DNA from: Pisolithus tinctorius
Taxonomy: Eukaryota > Basidiomycota > Agaricomycetes > Boletales > Pisolithaceae
Reading direction: 5' to 3'
Length of the DNA: 64,000 bases
Assembly (NCBI GenBank): GCA_024663395.1
Contig: JANFAH010000059.1
Span: 248,001-312,000 of the forward strand
Part shown: one piece after another, positions 32,033-46,805 of the stretch
Layout of the letters: the number at the start of each line of letters is the position of its first letter
Position numbering within the stretch: position 1 is the stretch's first letter
Made by a program: the position numbers and the translations under genes
The notes under the pieces: model-generated
Databases searched by the model: none
What the model saw: only the letters and a program-made list of their open reading frames with translations
What the model was told of the DNA's origin: nothing

Positions 32033-35000
32033 TCAAAGCGAATTTACGGGAGTGTCCTCGAAGCTCATAGTATCAAACCGCTTCACAGTCTGCACAACGT
32101 CAGAACCCTTTCTAGCAAATACGAGCTGGGCATTGTTCATATGAGCCACGGCTGTCAGAAAAGTGTAAATCCGAACGACTCACGAGGTATGGATTCTCAG
32201 TCGAACCGGTAGTGTCTGCCAGCACTACGTTCTTTGAGACCTCTGTAACAACCGAGTCATTGTACTTGAACCAGTTGTCGGGCTTCTCCGGTAGATGTCT
32301 AGAGTAGAAGAAGTAATGCCCAAAGGACGGTGACGAGCCACGGTGGATGAAGACCGAAGTGAGCTCATAAGGGAATGCCCTGTCGTCCTTCCATACTCCC
32401 TCCAATTCTTCTTTTAGCTTCACAATTTCGGCCTTAACTTCCGCAACTTCGCTGCTCAGTGTTGTTTGCTCGTCATTGAGCTGAGCCACCAGGGTACCGT
32501 TAAGTTGTGGAAGTTCGATACTTTGTTGCTTCGACAGGAAGTTTAGAGTATTCTCCAGTGGGGGTCCAAATGGCGCATGCTACAGAGTCTTAGTGGTCTT
32601 GCGACACGTCAGGTCCTACCGACCTACCTTGTCTTCCGTCAAGAGTCGAAGGCGTTCCCTATACGAATTAAGAGCTGTTTGTATGCTCTTTGACTTCGCC
32701 TTTTTCAGCGGGTCTGCAGTGTCTAGGAACCGGTCCATGTAAATTGTCTCTCCAAATCTCACATATACTTGAGATTTGTATGGTTGTAGTGTTTCACGAT
32801 TGAATTGCACTCGCTGCGACATAAATATTGTTTTAGCACCCCAGAACAATATTTTACTCACCTGCAACTGGATTTGAAGCAGTGGTGGCAATTCAACCAG
32901 TGACACTTCCATCCTTGCTTTCGAGCCTTCAAACTCTACCGTGTCATCGAAGTAACTACTCAATCCATCGTAGATATCAATCCCACTATCGATGACGTTG
33001 ACGGGTAGATGGGAGAACAAGTCTTGTTTCTCATGGACAGACAACCGGGACCGACGCTGATCTGGCAGCACGGAGATGCGTTGTCGCAGTTTTCCATAGA
33101 AAAGCCTACACGCTCCCGTTCAGATCAACAAGTTCCGAACACAGATATGGGTAAAATACGACCTTTTGACAATGCTACCTTTGTCGTGTGCGTCGCTCAT
33201 ATCATCAAACTTGAGCAACGCAATCTCAATCTGGAACATGCAATTGTCCATGCATTCAGCGACATCATGCTGCTTGCCTGCAAGGATCGAGAGATGAAAA
33301 ACAGTCGAAAACCAACCACTACAATTAAATGTAACTCACCGAAAAGCATAACCGATTCCGAATTCGCCGCAGGCTTCCTGGCTGGCAACGGAGGCTTCTT
33401 TGAAGTGTCCTCGGAGGCCTGCACGGCCTCCGTGCGGTCCGCTAAACTGAGGGTCACATCCTGGGAGCTCGAACTACTCGCCGAAGCAATGCGAGGGGAC
33501 TTCGATCTTCGTGGGGACGGCGGATGTGATACCATCACGTACCCGTTGTTCTCAGCGTCAAGCGCCAGTGTCCCCGCAACATCTTCGTCGATTTCCATGG
33601 GGACCCCTCGGTCTTCCCGGGGACGCTTCCCTAGAACAGAGTTGGGTGAATCTGACTTGACAAGCCGAGAGGGTGGGTCCTCTACGAGGGTTGCATCGGT
33701 ATCATTCGAAGAATCCGTTCCCCCTTTGTCAACTTCGTCATCTTCCTCGTCCCGAGGCGTTACAAGTGCGAGTTTGGCAAGGTCCATTGTAGGAGTAACG
33801 GCAGCTGACTCGCAATACTCCAGTTGCCAGAAGAGGTCCGCAAGTTGACCAACGACTGCGCCATAAACTGAGATATCTTAAGATAGAACAAAATGAGATA
33901 CCCACATTTCCTGGAACGCAGGATTTCTCGTCGAGTTATCAACCTTCCACCAACCCGATGCTTCTTGAGATCGTCATCAGAATACTTCTCGTCTTCCACA
34001 GACTTCACACTGGTAGTTGCCAATGGCGTGATGGCGTCACGCAATTCTTTGATGGTGTAGAAGTACTGCAGGTGGGGTCAGCGAGATGCTTAGAATCACG
34101 GTGGTTTCTAACCTGTAGTAAGGAATTCAAATAACAGGTATTGCCCAGCTGGTTCAACCCTCTGGGAAGATCAGCACGTGTTGGTGGTAGCATATCGCCC
34201 GCTGAAGAAAACGACATTGAGTCCGCAATAGAGTTAATCAGGGGACATCACACACGATCCTGGCCAGTTTCTAAAAATTTTCGTATCCGATAACTATCTC
34301 GAGCTTCCGCGATGGTCGCCAACGCGTCTCTCATCCGATCAGACTGGTGGGGTTGTTCCTCCACCTGGTATCGTATGTCTTAGCCACTCCACTAATAGAA
34401 AATCGCTAATTCGTACTTACCCTCATCATATACACTGTCATCAACATAGACTCGTCAGTCTCAGGAGGAACCTCCAAGATGGTGTAGGCACGGTTGGGAT
34501 CCATAGCATTCTTCGACGAATCTTCCCACATCTTTCTGAGTTTTGTGCTACCCCGCGATTCTGCAACAACTCTGAAGGCCTCATTGGCATCCCTCTGGCG
34601 TTGAATTCCATTCTTAGCGTCTCTCCAGGCTCTCCGAACACAGTCTTTCCAAGCCTCAGCAATGAAATCGTCATCGACGTCGGCATCCAACTCCACACGG
34701 AGTGGACCGTCCTTTCCGAATCCTAAAACGCCGACGGCATTCCTAAGATCATCTTCAGTATACCGATTTCTTGAGCGTTCTTCGAAAACTAAATTTTGGA
34801 CATCTTGTGGGGGAATTTCTCCAAATTCTTGCATGGCTTGCACGACGGTGAAAAACTGGGAAAAGTATAATGGCGTTTGAGCAGGGTCACATCTGCATTG
34901 TGCCATATATGCGAACATCAGCAGCTCTGATGGTAGGGAAAATAAAAATCAGCTTCGTGGTATGATCCTGTTTGTTTACCTGGCGTATATGTAGTCGGCG

Positions 35001-36979
35001 TCATGCCAAGCCCCCTTAATGCACGTTGGACAGGCTCGAACTCAAGCATCGTTGATAGTGACGACAATCGGGGAACTGTGACAAACATATGAGGATACTA
35101 CTTCAATGACGAGAATAGAACGCACTTTGATTTGGGTGTGCTCCAATGCCCATTTGGTACATCTCACGGGCTGGATCCGTCTTTACCCACAGACGCTGAA
35201 AAGTGTAGTTCTTAAGCATGTTGGCTATTGTACGTCAGTCTCAACAGATAATGCGATGAGTAAAAGGACCTGCCATGGCGGTTTCTGTATTCCAGTAGCC
35301 ACGCACTGGTCTCTACCCAGAACCTCAGAAGCTTCCTACGGCTGTCTTTACCCTGAAGCGTGGTGGGATCGGTGTTGGGAGGCATCATGGTCTCATCCTT
35401 GGCACCCGTTTGCGTATTCTCATTTTCGGTGAGCACAAAGCCTAGGCGCTCAAATATGTGACGACTGGATCATTGGTCAACCGGGTCATGCTGAATGCAC
35501 AAGAGGAATATCCTCACACAGTGGACGTCCACCCGATTTTCTGTTGGAAAACCCTCCGATGTACCGGTAAGGATCGATTTTCGCCCTTCCATAACTTGTT
35601 CTCGACGATGCTAAAGTAACGCTTAAGTAAAGCCAGCCAAGTGGAGCATATATAACTCACAGAAGAAAAGTCTCCAATGCCGAGACAACCGACTCCTCCC
35701 TGTTTTTGTTTGGAGGTGGGTTATCCCACCTATCACGTGTACATTCCTCCAAAAACTTCATTGGTATGACACCGGGGATCACGTCAGAAACGACGCAATA
35801 CACCGAGCATTGACAGCAGACATAAAGATCGAGCAAATCTCCCTCCTCTTCTTCCTCATCCTCGACCACGGCGTCTTCCCGCATTTTGTCGACGGAGAAT
35901 TCCGCAAGATTCAACGATGTTATCTTGCGTCTCCTCTCTTTCTTCAGATCAGCTTGCTCCCATCCCGCCCGACGGAATGCGGGATCGAGCTTGTGAGCAT
36001 CTACAGCTTTTTCGTAATAGTGGAAGTGATGGGTCTTGTTTGCGGGTCCGAAGGGTTGTTCAGCATCTCCCACGCAAGAGACAGTCCGTCTACGATGCGC
36101 GAGATCTGGGAGCGGGGCAAGTGGATCGGGGGCGAATGACTTTGCGAGGGGAGGCAGTATGGTAGATGACTTCCACTGTAATAGAACCCACCCATAATGT
36201 TTCCGGCAATAATAAACATTGGGATGCGGAACAGCATGAATAAGGTCATCCTTGGAGGGCGGTTCCAAATTAAAACCCGTATCGCCCCCATCTCTGGAAG
36301 TAGAAACATCCGGCCTGATATCCGGTGTGATCACGCTCACTGAATACAAGGAGTGTTCGGGGTTATGTAGCATCTCAGCGAGATATGGGGGAAGAACACC
36401 AGGACCCGGTCGTTTGCACCTTTCCCGTACGGATACATCCCACCAATTTTCCTCCTCTTGTGGATCCCTGCCATCGATATCGACTAACTTGGAGGCTGAG
36501 ACGGTATAACCTCCCGGGTCGTAGTGCTGCGCCCAGGTGGCACCAGAGTCCCAGGACGTGGATTGTGCATTCCATGCATCATCTTCCCATGCCTTCCCAG
36601 TACTCCAATCGCTACTCGTTCCGTTGGTCCACGAGTTAAAGGTGGTTTCCGCTGCAGGCAAGAGAGCTGGGACGGGATCCTCGATTATTGGTGCCTCCTC
36701 GACGAGTTGGGGCTCACGAAACGGGCTATTGCCTGGAGCGCTATAGTCAGGAGGAGGAGTGCTGGGTCGAATGACCTTTGTATGAGATGATCCGAGATTT
36801 TTTGGACGAGATGGGAGAGGCGGAGGAGGGTTCTTCTGACCATAGAAATGACCCGGTGCGACCGTACCTAGCACGTTTGCACCACTACTGGCGGTTACGT
36901 TAGAGGACAGTGGTAGGGGTGTGGAACGATGAGAAGTCTTGTTGGTATCATGGTTATCCATGCTGCGGGTAAAAGGCAA
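32033..36979 (-). CDS. UBP2: large ubiquitin carboxyl-terminal hydrolase, Ubp2/USP25-28 type
   Basis: In yeast, Ubp2 trims K63 chains with Rsp5/Rup1. The start at 36979 (MPFTRSMDNHDTNKTS; an ATG at 36961 is also possible) leads a Pro-rich disordered region. A conserved non-catalytic region of several hundred residues follows (ENWWDVSVRERCKRPGPGVL, HPNVYYCRKHYGWVLLQW, THHFHYYEKAVDAHKLDP, SIVENKLWKGENRSL). Then come a segment with RAYTILEVPPETDESML and the catalytic core. The Cys box is RGLNQLGNTCYLNSLLQ, followed by YFYTIKELRDAI and an acidic Ser-rich insert. The fingers region follows (VYVRFGETIYMDRFLDT) with a coiled-coil insert EVAEVKAEIVKLKEELE. The His box is GHYFFYSRHLPEKPDNWFKY. The end is NPYL, intron, LVFARKGSDVVQTVKRFDT to VNSL. 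Catalytic Cys and His are present. More than ten introns. Confidence 0.9.
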
Positions 36980-37271
36980 GGTCGTGGTTTGATCAAGGCA
37001 AAAAGAATGCGGACAGACTTTGATCCTTGCACAAATGACTGTCCTATGCCCAAGTTGACTCTACACCATCCAGCAGATGGCAAATCGCAATCCTGTTGCA
37101 AATGATAAGATTTCGGGGTAAACGACGAGCTGTCCTGTGCACTGCCAGAGAGGATGGGAGCGGCTGCACTGCAAGCAACGCGCGGACGCTTATGTAATCC
37201 CATCATGGTATCTAACCAACTTTGTCTACGCGTATGTAGGTATCTAGTGAAGTGGCTCAGAACTTAAAGAC

Positions 37272-38597
37272 CTACGGGGCAGGAGGTGTCAGTCGGAGGA
37301 ATGCTGGTGGAGAGGTAAAGCCGACCTGGTCCTCGGTGTATCCAAGCTCTTTGAGGATGCCGCCGAGTTCTCCCTGTTCCCTGCCAGCTTTCTTACCCGC
37401 GATTGCAGCCACTTGCGGCGGCGGTCCTACGACTCTATGTGAGCTTCGCTTTAGCTCATATGGAGGTCATCTTACCGCAAACAAATACTTTCATTTTCTC
37501 TCCCAGAGAAGCGGGTGCGATGTGCTGCTTGATCAGATCAACGTTGATATATCCGCTCGGACCTGCATTGGATAATTGGGAGACTTGCAGGTGCGACGCG
37601 CGTTAAAGGCTCACCTTTCCATTTTTCGGAAGGCTTGTCGAGGACATAAACAACGTCGAAGGTCTTGGGATACTTCTTCTTCATGGCGTCCAGCTCCTCG
37701 CGAAGCAGTATATCTGCCTCAGAGACATTTGCAAAAAGCAACTTAAACTTAGTCTTGTTGTTCTTGTCTGCTAAGACGTGTTGTAGGACCTGGTACATCG
37801 GCGCACTACAGCATAGATCGGTCACTGGTCGCCGGAAGGATCAAGGTGGAGACCTTACATTCCTGTTCCGCCGGCAATGAGGCCAACCTCGTCAAATTCA
37901 TTCACTACATCCCAGATGAGTCCACTATCGGGAAGCAAATCCGAGGTAATCACTTTTCCATGGCCACTTCGGTGACGGTCCCTTGACGGCAAGCGTGTCA
38001 CCTGGACTAAGGGAGTGGATATATTTTGATACATTGCCCGTCTCATACTTCTTAATGAGGAACGAGAGTTCTCCTTCCAAGTCCGATGGCGAAATGGGAG
38101 TATAAGGTCGAGCCATGGGTTTCCCGTTTGCATCTTTCAGATCCTCGGCCTTAAGAAAAACACAGGAAGCAATCGGCAGCAGCGAGGCCTGCCCCTCGGG
38201 TAATTCGAAAACGAAGCTGGGTTGGTCCGACGTGTTACTGGACGCAAGGCAGGCGAGCGGGATAACTTACACGCTGGTATTATGGCTATAAGGTTCGACT
38301 CGCTTGAGCTTGATGTCGACGAACTTCTGAGGGTCGAGCGGGCTTGTCAAGACCTTCTTAGGCTTTTCCGACTCTGTCTTGCCAAAGGTCACGTAGCCAT
38401 AGGCCCCCGCCGCAGCGAGGCCGGCACCGACGAGGTACAATGGAAGGTTAAAGTTTTTAGCGCCAGCTTCCGTTGAGTAGAGCCGGGTGGCAGCGGTCTA
38501 TGTGCACGGGATCAGCCAACTCCGAAAAATGGTGCGGAGGCAGACAGATTCATACCACTGAGCGTGCAACCCGAGAGGTAGCACGAATGAAGGACAT
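37272..38597 (-). CDS. MCR1: NADH-cytochrome b5 reductase, mitochondrial Mcr1 type
   Basis: This FAD enzyme passes electrons from NADH to cytochrome b5 and other acceptors; yeast Mcr1 sits at the mitochondrial outer membrane and intermembrane space. The start at 38597 gives MSFIRATSRVARSV, spliced to TAATRLYSTEAGAKN, a basic presequence. A hydrophobic anchor follows (LPLYLVGAGLAAAGAYGYV). Next are the FAD-binding domain with KPMARPYTPISPSD (RxYT motif) and FLIKKYETGNVSKYIHSL with KGPSPKWPWK, then the NADH domain with GLIAGGTGM, MYQVLQHVLADKNNKTKFKL, LLFANVSEADILLREELD, SGYINVDLIKQHI and a C-terminal GPPPQVAAIAGKKAGREQGE. The end is the stop at 37272-37274. About seven introns. It is divergent from the HOG1-type gene. 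Confidence 0.92.
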
Positions 38598-39120
38598 CTT
38601 TCAAGCGTCTCACTCGTCGACTTTCTCAGCCTAAGCGATGAGAGAACACAGGTATGAGAAGGTGCAAATAATGTTTCGACCTTGTAAGCCTGAGAATCGG
38701 TCATTTGGCGGCGGTTACAGCCGTCAATACGGCGGGCCCCCGGCCCAGGTCTAACTCCACACCAGCAGGCATTTTCCAGCGTGTTCCACGGTGGCCAGGA
38801 AGAGACTGCCATGTGCTACCAACCAGGCATACTCACGGGAGAGTCAGACTAGTAGTTGGGATACGTTTCTATTGTCAAAGTTGCAACCTCAGCGTAATAG
38901 TCAGACGCTATTTATTATCTGCGGAAGACTTCCAGGGAAGGTCATCGGACCTCGGGCACTGCCGATTTCAGATGGCCCTCCCTGCTATTAGTAGTCGGTG
39001 ATATAGGGCTATATAGTTTCCATATCTCAGCACCCTCGTCGACATCCTGCCATCGACCGAGGTGCACTTTCATATCAGATCTTAAAGGCCTCGCTGGTCT
39101 TCTGTCCAGTCACATCTGCA
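38598..39120. promoter_or_regulatory. bidirectional promoter region between MCR1 and HOG1
   Basis: The two genes start head to head 523 bp apart. A TATA-like stretch (tatagggctatatag) lies about 105-120 bp before the HOG1 ATG. No ORF with a recognisable motif occupies the gap. Confidence 0.4.
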
Positions 39121-40905
<1,785 letters not shown>

Positions 40906-41358
40906 TCATACAATGGGTTTTCATCGTCTACGCCGGTTGTTTTCTCTCGACCTAGTGCGTCAACCGTCCATTACGGAACATACGCTAACGCATGTGCCGC
41001 TCAGGATTGTCTTGCGGAACTATGATCGTCTCGTGGCTCTCACTCACTTGAATGGTTTTACACTTCGTCTTTGCTCAAAGGACGCTTTCAATCAATATCG
41101 TACTCAGTGCTCATCTATCTCTTGTAGTCTTGCTTCCGATTTCTATCAAGTTCTTCAGCAATTTCAATACATGTATTGCTTCTAACCCGAATACACGATG
41201 GGATAGACACTATTAGTTGACGTTGTTGGGATGGGAACCATGTCTGTATATAGTTCAGATCATTACTTGGCAGGTCAACAGTGCTGAAGTGAAGTGTATG
41301 TTCCCGCTCGTCACTTTCACCCGTCCTCCGATCGCGCAAAGCGCAGCTTCCGCACGCC
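40906..41358. other. intergenic stretch
   Basis: This lies between the MAP kinase stop and the methyltransferase start, same strand. I see no coding motif. It probably holds the kinase 3' UTR and the methyltransferase promoter. Confidence 0.45.
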
Positions 41359-44300
41359 ATGTCTCGTCGTAGGCGTCCTACTGCCTTTGAAGTTACCTTC
41401 CGGGAGGAGGCAGCTTCGTTAGGAGAGTCTACTGGTACATCTGACGTAGATCGCAAGCGAGTTCGCGACGGCGATCCTGAAACGCGAGTGCGTTTCTGAC
41501 GTATTATACCAACAATTTTTTTAATCTCCACTGCTTATCAGAGAGCAAAGCGCCGTAATCTCGACGGAACTCCGAGGCCCCGTACGTTGCATTCGACCAC
41601 CGGGACCCGTGTTTCGTTCTGACGCAGACCAGCACGAAAGTATGAGCCCAGGCCATACGAAAAACAAGAGGCTGCGGGTCTCAGGCTCCTTGGTGAAGAA
41701 CAATACTTGATCAATCCAGATGACAGGCATATCAGAATGCTCTCTCGCTTCGCGTTTTTCGACCCAAACCATGAGTTGGGGATGGTGTCGCTCGACGTGC
41801 TCGACGACTTGATTGAAAGACGAGGTGAATCCGAAGTCGAAGTTGAAGGCGCGGGCTTCGCGGCTGCAAAGTTTGAAGTTGAAGACGAAGGTCAAGAGGA
41901 TGACTTGGAAGGGGACGTCGACGAGTTGCAGTATATTCGTCTGACAACTGTGCGGCGCTTTGTTATCAACTACTTGTATGAGGACCGGTATGTTCGTGGC
42001 GCACATGGATTGTTCTCATAATAACAGCACCTTGCAGTCCGGTTTATGTCGAAACCGATCATGCAATTTACGAACTATTTGAACCATCTAAGAAGTATCG
42101 ACGCGAATATCGGTCATTCTACAAGCCTCAGCGAGTCATGCAACTCATCATTTCTTCCGCGTTCGAGGATCCCGACAGGGAGTTCGCTGAGTTTGTGCAG
42201 CACTTCACGTCACTGGAGGTCCTTGACCAGCCATTGGTGGAGCGAGACCTGTGGGATGTGGTGAGTTTGCGGGTCCGAGCATGTGGGGAGTGCGTCTAAC
42301 CTATGCATAGGTCCCTAAATTAAAGCAGGTCCTGGAGACTATTTACTATGGTGATCGTGTTCGGGAAAGTCACACCGTTTCATACTTGCTGTCCAGGGAT
42401 GCACCGAAGTTTCTAAAGATGGTTGATGTCACGAAACTTAGGAGGAGGTCCCCTCCAATTCCGGACATCGAGTACAAAGGCAATCTAGACCTTGCAACTC
42501 TTCGACCCGAAAATCAAGTGCCAACTCATGTGACGCCCCGTATATCCCAGCTTGCACTTGGGTTATTTAGGGAAAGGTTACGAGTCGTTGGGCCTCAACC
42601 AGTAGCCGAGCCTGAGCCACCATATGCTGACTTGACGAAGAGGGTGAAAGGCTTCATAATACGAGTATCTATGCGTAGGCAGCTGGAATTCTCGCGGCAA
42701 CAGCGCTTGAAGCCTCGTTCACGATATCTCAAATATCTAACAATTGACCGTTTGGATTACAACGTAAGGAACTGCCATCCTCTTTATGTGTCCTACCTAT
42801 GAAGCCTCCCAGGTTGGGGATACTATAGTCTCTGTGGTTGGCGAGGACACCGACAGGCGTTCCATTCCTCCCGAACTTCCGCACCCTGATGATGTCTCAC
42901 CGACAGACATCCTGGCGGACTATTTCTGGTGCAATTGCTTCGATGTTTCAACCTAACGACGACATTAATGTTCCCTGTAGGTTTGCTAGAATAGTGTGGC
43001 TCGATTACGAAGACGAATTGGTGCACGTTCAGTGGTTTGAACACAGCTCGAAGACTTGCATGGCACAACTCGGACATCCTCAGGAACTTTTCCTTACCAA
43101 ACGCTGCGACAGTATTAACATGAGCTTCATTATTGGGAAAGTCCAGGCACATTACATCGCCCCGGGGCAGACACTCGCCGAGGTGTTGCCACACGACTTC
43201 TTTTATAGGTATGCCAATAGTTATTCCCTTGCGTGGGCGCTAAATTCGCTTTCGAGGTATGAATGGGACGACCACCTTGGAACGTTCAAGAGTGCAAACA
43301 TGGAAAAAATTACAGCTGCTCAAGAAAACCATCCACCGGACTGTTGTCACGTATGTGATATTAAGAACAAACTCGATCAGGACCGGCTTGCACTCCCGAT
43401 AGAGAACGGTGTAGCGTGGCATGCCCGAGAATATCACATCGACGACTTTGTCCTCATCAGGGCTGATGACGGGCCATGTCTTATTGGCCACATACGCGGC
43501 ATCCTTCTTGAACCGGATTCAGATAATGAAGACGACAACAAGATCGTTGTAACGCTCCTCGGACGGGTAGACAAGGTGCATTGCCGGCCAGAGACCGTCC
43601 TGAAAGATGAGGCATGTGCATTGGGTTATCTTCATCGGAATACCTAACTAAACATTCGTGAGCTCAGCGGCACTTGTTTTATACAGATGAGAGGGTGAGA
43701 ATCGTTATATCTGACTTGGTTGGGATCTGTTTTGTGGTGGTCAGCAGCTCACTGCCCGAGATCGAGGATTGGAAAGCGGTTTCTCCGCTCCACTTCTATA
43801 TCAAGTATAGACATCCTGTGCTTGATGTCAGGTCATGGGATGAGATGGAGGAGATGCTGCCGCAGCAGCTGGAGGTATGCCAGCGCTGCCTAGACCCAAA
43901 TCTTGAAAACTTGAGGGATCTGGACGATTACTTTAAGAAGGGGCCACGGTTACGTGCCTTTGATCCATTCGCAGGTGTCGGAGCATTCGCTCTGGCGATG
44001 GAAATGGAACAATGCTTTAAATTAACACATGCCATCGAAATTTCACCCAGCGCTGCTGAAACCCTTAAGTGTGTACACCATGGCTTCTCCAACCTTCATG
44101 TGGGCTTACATTGGTCCTCAGAAGGAACGCATCGGCGGAGGTGAAGGTATATAATCAATGTAGCAATCGATTGCTTCGTCAAGCTATATTGTTGCACGGG
44201 GGAAAAGACCCCGACCCCCTAAGGGCAATAAATGGTGATGCACTACCTGACCCTCCAATGCCAGGTGACATAGACTGTATTGTAACGGGGTTTCCTTGGT

Positions 44301-45886
44301 GGGCTTGTACATTGTCAACCGAATAATGGTCTTATGTAATAATCTTTCCAGCCAACCTCATTCGCAAATGAATATGTTCCAGAAAGCGGATGATCGCAAA
44401 AGCAATCTTATACTCAACATTTTGTCTTGGGTGGACTTCCTCAGACCACGATATTGCATTTTCGAGAACGTCAGAGGGTTTTTGACTTACAATCTGAAGG
44501 CACGACAAGATGGGCCGCATCGACTTAAAGGAGGCATTCCTATGGGTGGGTTTAAACTGCTCATACGAGCGCTCATTGATATGGAGTATGTACCGTTTAA
44601 TATGCTCCTAACCCATGGTCTGAGCGCGGCGCACCACAGTTATCAAGTGCGTTTCAGCCTATTACAAGCGGGCCACTATGGAACTCCGCAAACACGAACA
44701 AGGTTTTTCTTGATTGCGGCGGATAGAAAACATGAATTGCCTGAGCTGCCGCAACCCACTCATGATTTCCCCGTGGTTGATAAGCTTGAAATAAAGCTCC
44801 CGGGCGGAAGATCGATAGAGCCTGTCAGAACGGTGCCAGGAATTGCACCTCACAGATTCGTCTCTACCCGTGATGCAATTAGTGATCTTCCTGTTTTTCA
44901 TTGGTACGTGACTACGGCGCTCAACACTTGTGGATATAACCTCAGACGATTGCGAATGCAGGAAAAACCCGAAAACGAATTACACCAGGGAGCAAATGCG
45001 TAACCTTAAGCTCATTCGGTGCGACGAAAGCAAACCATGGTGTGGCTTGTCAGGACCAGATGTCGCTTATGAACATGAACCCCGAACTACCTTCCAGCTA
45101 TGGTGCCAGAAGACGGCAACGACAGATCTCCAACACTACACTCGCACGTATGAACCGATAAAAGTCGAACGGTGCAGTAACTGAGCTGTTGCCCTACGTC
45201 CTCGACGCGCTAATGAGGTGACTCGCAGGGTCGTCACGATTCCCTTTGGTGACGATGCTGACTACCGGAGTGAGAAAAATGGTTAATCCTCTTATATTCA
45301 CTATCAGCTGATGTACTACTAGCCTTGCGACCTGATCTTTGGGAATGGCAGTTCAATAACCCACTTTCTGCAACTGCCAGAGACGGCTTCCGGCCTGGTA
45401 AATATTCAGCTGCTGGAGAGCCCATGCATAATGCTCACCTCTGACCGCTTCTTCGTCAGGGTATTATGGCCGCGTGCCGAAAGATGGATGGTTTCAAACA
45501 ACTGTCACCAACGTTGACCCGACAGCCAAACAATGTCGCGTACTGCATCCATATGTGCGTGATTTGCGTATTGCCTTGAAGTTTGGTGCCAAACAAAGCC
45601 CATATGACAGTGTCGGCGCATTGTAACGGTCCGCGAACTCGCCCGCTCACAAGGATTTCCTGACTGTTTTGTCTTCTATGCAATTGATGATCGTGTTGTC
45701 ACGGTAAGTAGGAAATCGGGGACCAAAGTTCTAGGTCGATTAACTAATAGTTCACTTTAGATGCATAGACAAATCGGAAACGCGGTGCCTTGGCCTCTCT
45801 CTATGGCTATTGCACGTGAATTTAGAACAGTGCTACTCAAGAAATGGAAAGAAGGGACGGCTGAGGATGCGATGGAGATTGACTGA
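41359..45886 (+). CDS. DNA (cytosine-5) methyltransferase, DNMT1-like with RFD and two BAH domains
   Basis: It transfers methyl from S-adenosylmethionine to C5 of cytosine in nuclear DNA, probably for maintenance. The start at 41359 gives a basic leader (MSRRRRPTAFEVTF, then KRVRDGDPETRVR, AKRRNLDGTPR), a likely NLS. The replication-foci domain follows (DRHIRMLSRFAFFDPNHELG, VSLDVLDDLIE, LTTVRRFVINYLYEDR, PDREFAEFVQHF). BAH1 starts with VGDTIVSVVGEDTDR (FARIVWLDYEDELVHVQWFE) and BAH2 with EYHIDDFVLIRADDGPCLIG. The catalytic domain has FDPFAGVGAFALAME (motif I), EISPSAAETLK, motif IV GFPCQPHSQMNMF, motif VI FENVRGF, QVRFSLLQAGHYGTPQTRTR (VIII), a target region, LARSQGFPDCF (IX) and RQIGNAVPWPLSMAIA (X). 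The motif IV cysteine codon is split by an intron. About fifteen introns, complete motifs. Confidence 0.93.
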
Positions 45887-45997
45887 TGGAAATGGGGGGA
45901 CTTACTTGATAGCTATGTCAAACTGGTAGCTCTGAGACTCGAAGAAGTACATTGGTGATGGTTATGAGCAATGCTAGTCGCGACGCTTGTGCGGTAG

Positions 45998-46500
45998 CTA
46001 GTCCTCCACTAGTTCATATCCCACACAGATCACCTCTGAACAGCTCTGACATCCTACGAGGTGCCGCCCGGACTCTAGATCTTGTTCGACCATGCGATAT
46101 TCGCCACCGCATCTGCACTCGTAAAACCATTCTTGCTTTTCATCGTTAAAATCCTGTCCACGAGTGGTGACTTCAGTGAATTCCTCGAGCGAAACGAATT
46201 GCGCCGGCCGGGGCCCTCGCTCATGTGCACCTTCGCGAGTGAGCAAGGCGTCGTACGTTCCACGTGAGGACGGATCGATCAAAGTCCTATATGCCTCCTT
46301 TATCAAGGCGATATCTACCGATGAATGGTCATCGTTAGATCGCGAAATGGTGTCCGGCACGCCTGCAAGATTGGGATTGGCTCGCTTGTCCGGATGTAAT
46401 TGTATGAGGGTGCGGTGGTACGCATGTTTAATATCGCCTTGCGATGCATCTCGGGAGATGCCAAGTAAAGTGTAGTAGTCCAGTTCGGTAGAGTGAAAAG
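45998..46500 (-). CDS. DPH4: diphthamide biosynthesis protein 4 (DPH4/DNAJC24-like J protein)
   Basis: This co-chaperone and iron/zinc-binding protein is required for the first step of diphthamide synthesis on elongation factor 2. The J domain reads LDYYTLLGISRDASQGDIKH, then AYHRTLIQLHPDKR (HPD motif), and IALIKEAYRTLIDPSSRGTY. The C-terminal DPH-type (CSL) zinc finger reads WFYECRCGGEYRMVEQDL and LVGCQSCSEVICVGYEL, with the four cysteines CRC..CQSC. The stop is at 45998-46000, 112 bp from the methyltransferase stop, tail to tail. The frame is open upstream of LDYYTLL to about 46565 without an ATG. The true start is therefore in a short 5' exon or further upstream, and I could not resolve it. 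Confidence 0.85.
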
Positions 46501-46805
46501 ATGGTAGGGACAGATGGGATGAGATCTCGTTACTGATCGAGCTGGACCGTACGACTAGTACTGTCGAGGTTATGGCGATAGTCGTCAGGAACCCACAGCG
46601 GGTGTGCTTGTGTCATGGGTCACAGAGTATGCGTTGGTCCACTAGTATACATAAGTACTACACGGGTATGGATTTACACTATCTGTCGTATCCTGAATGA
46701 TGGACTGCAGAAGCCGCGACCCTCACGATGAAAGTTAGAATATTGAATATCGAATGACCGTACCTGGTCACCATATGCTTCCTAAGCCAACCTCACTGAG
46801 GTACG
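46501..46805. other. intergenic stretch, may contain the DPH4 first exon
   Basis: An ATG at 46616 on the minus strand opens a short frame (MTQAHPLWVPDDYRHNLDS) that ends in a stop. It could be a 5' exon or an upstream ORF of DPH4. The remainder shows nothing recognisable. Confidence 0.3.

Noticed and set aside
33009..33848. 279-codon plus-strand ORF
   Set aside because: It is antisense to the acidic Ser-rich insert of the Ubp2-type enzyme; the minus-strand reading joins with the Cys and His boxes.
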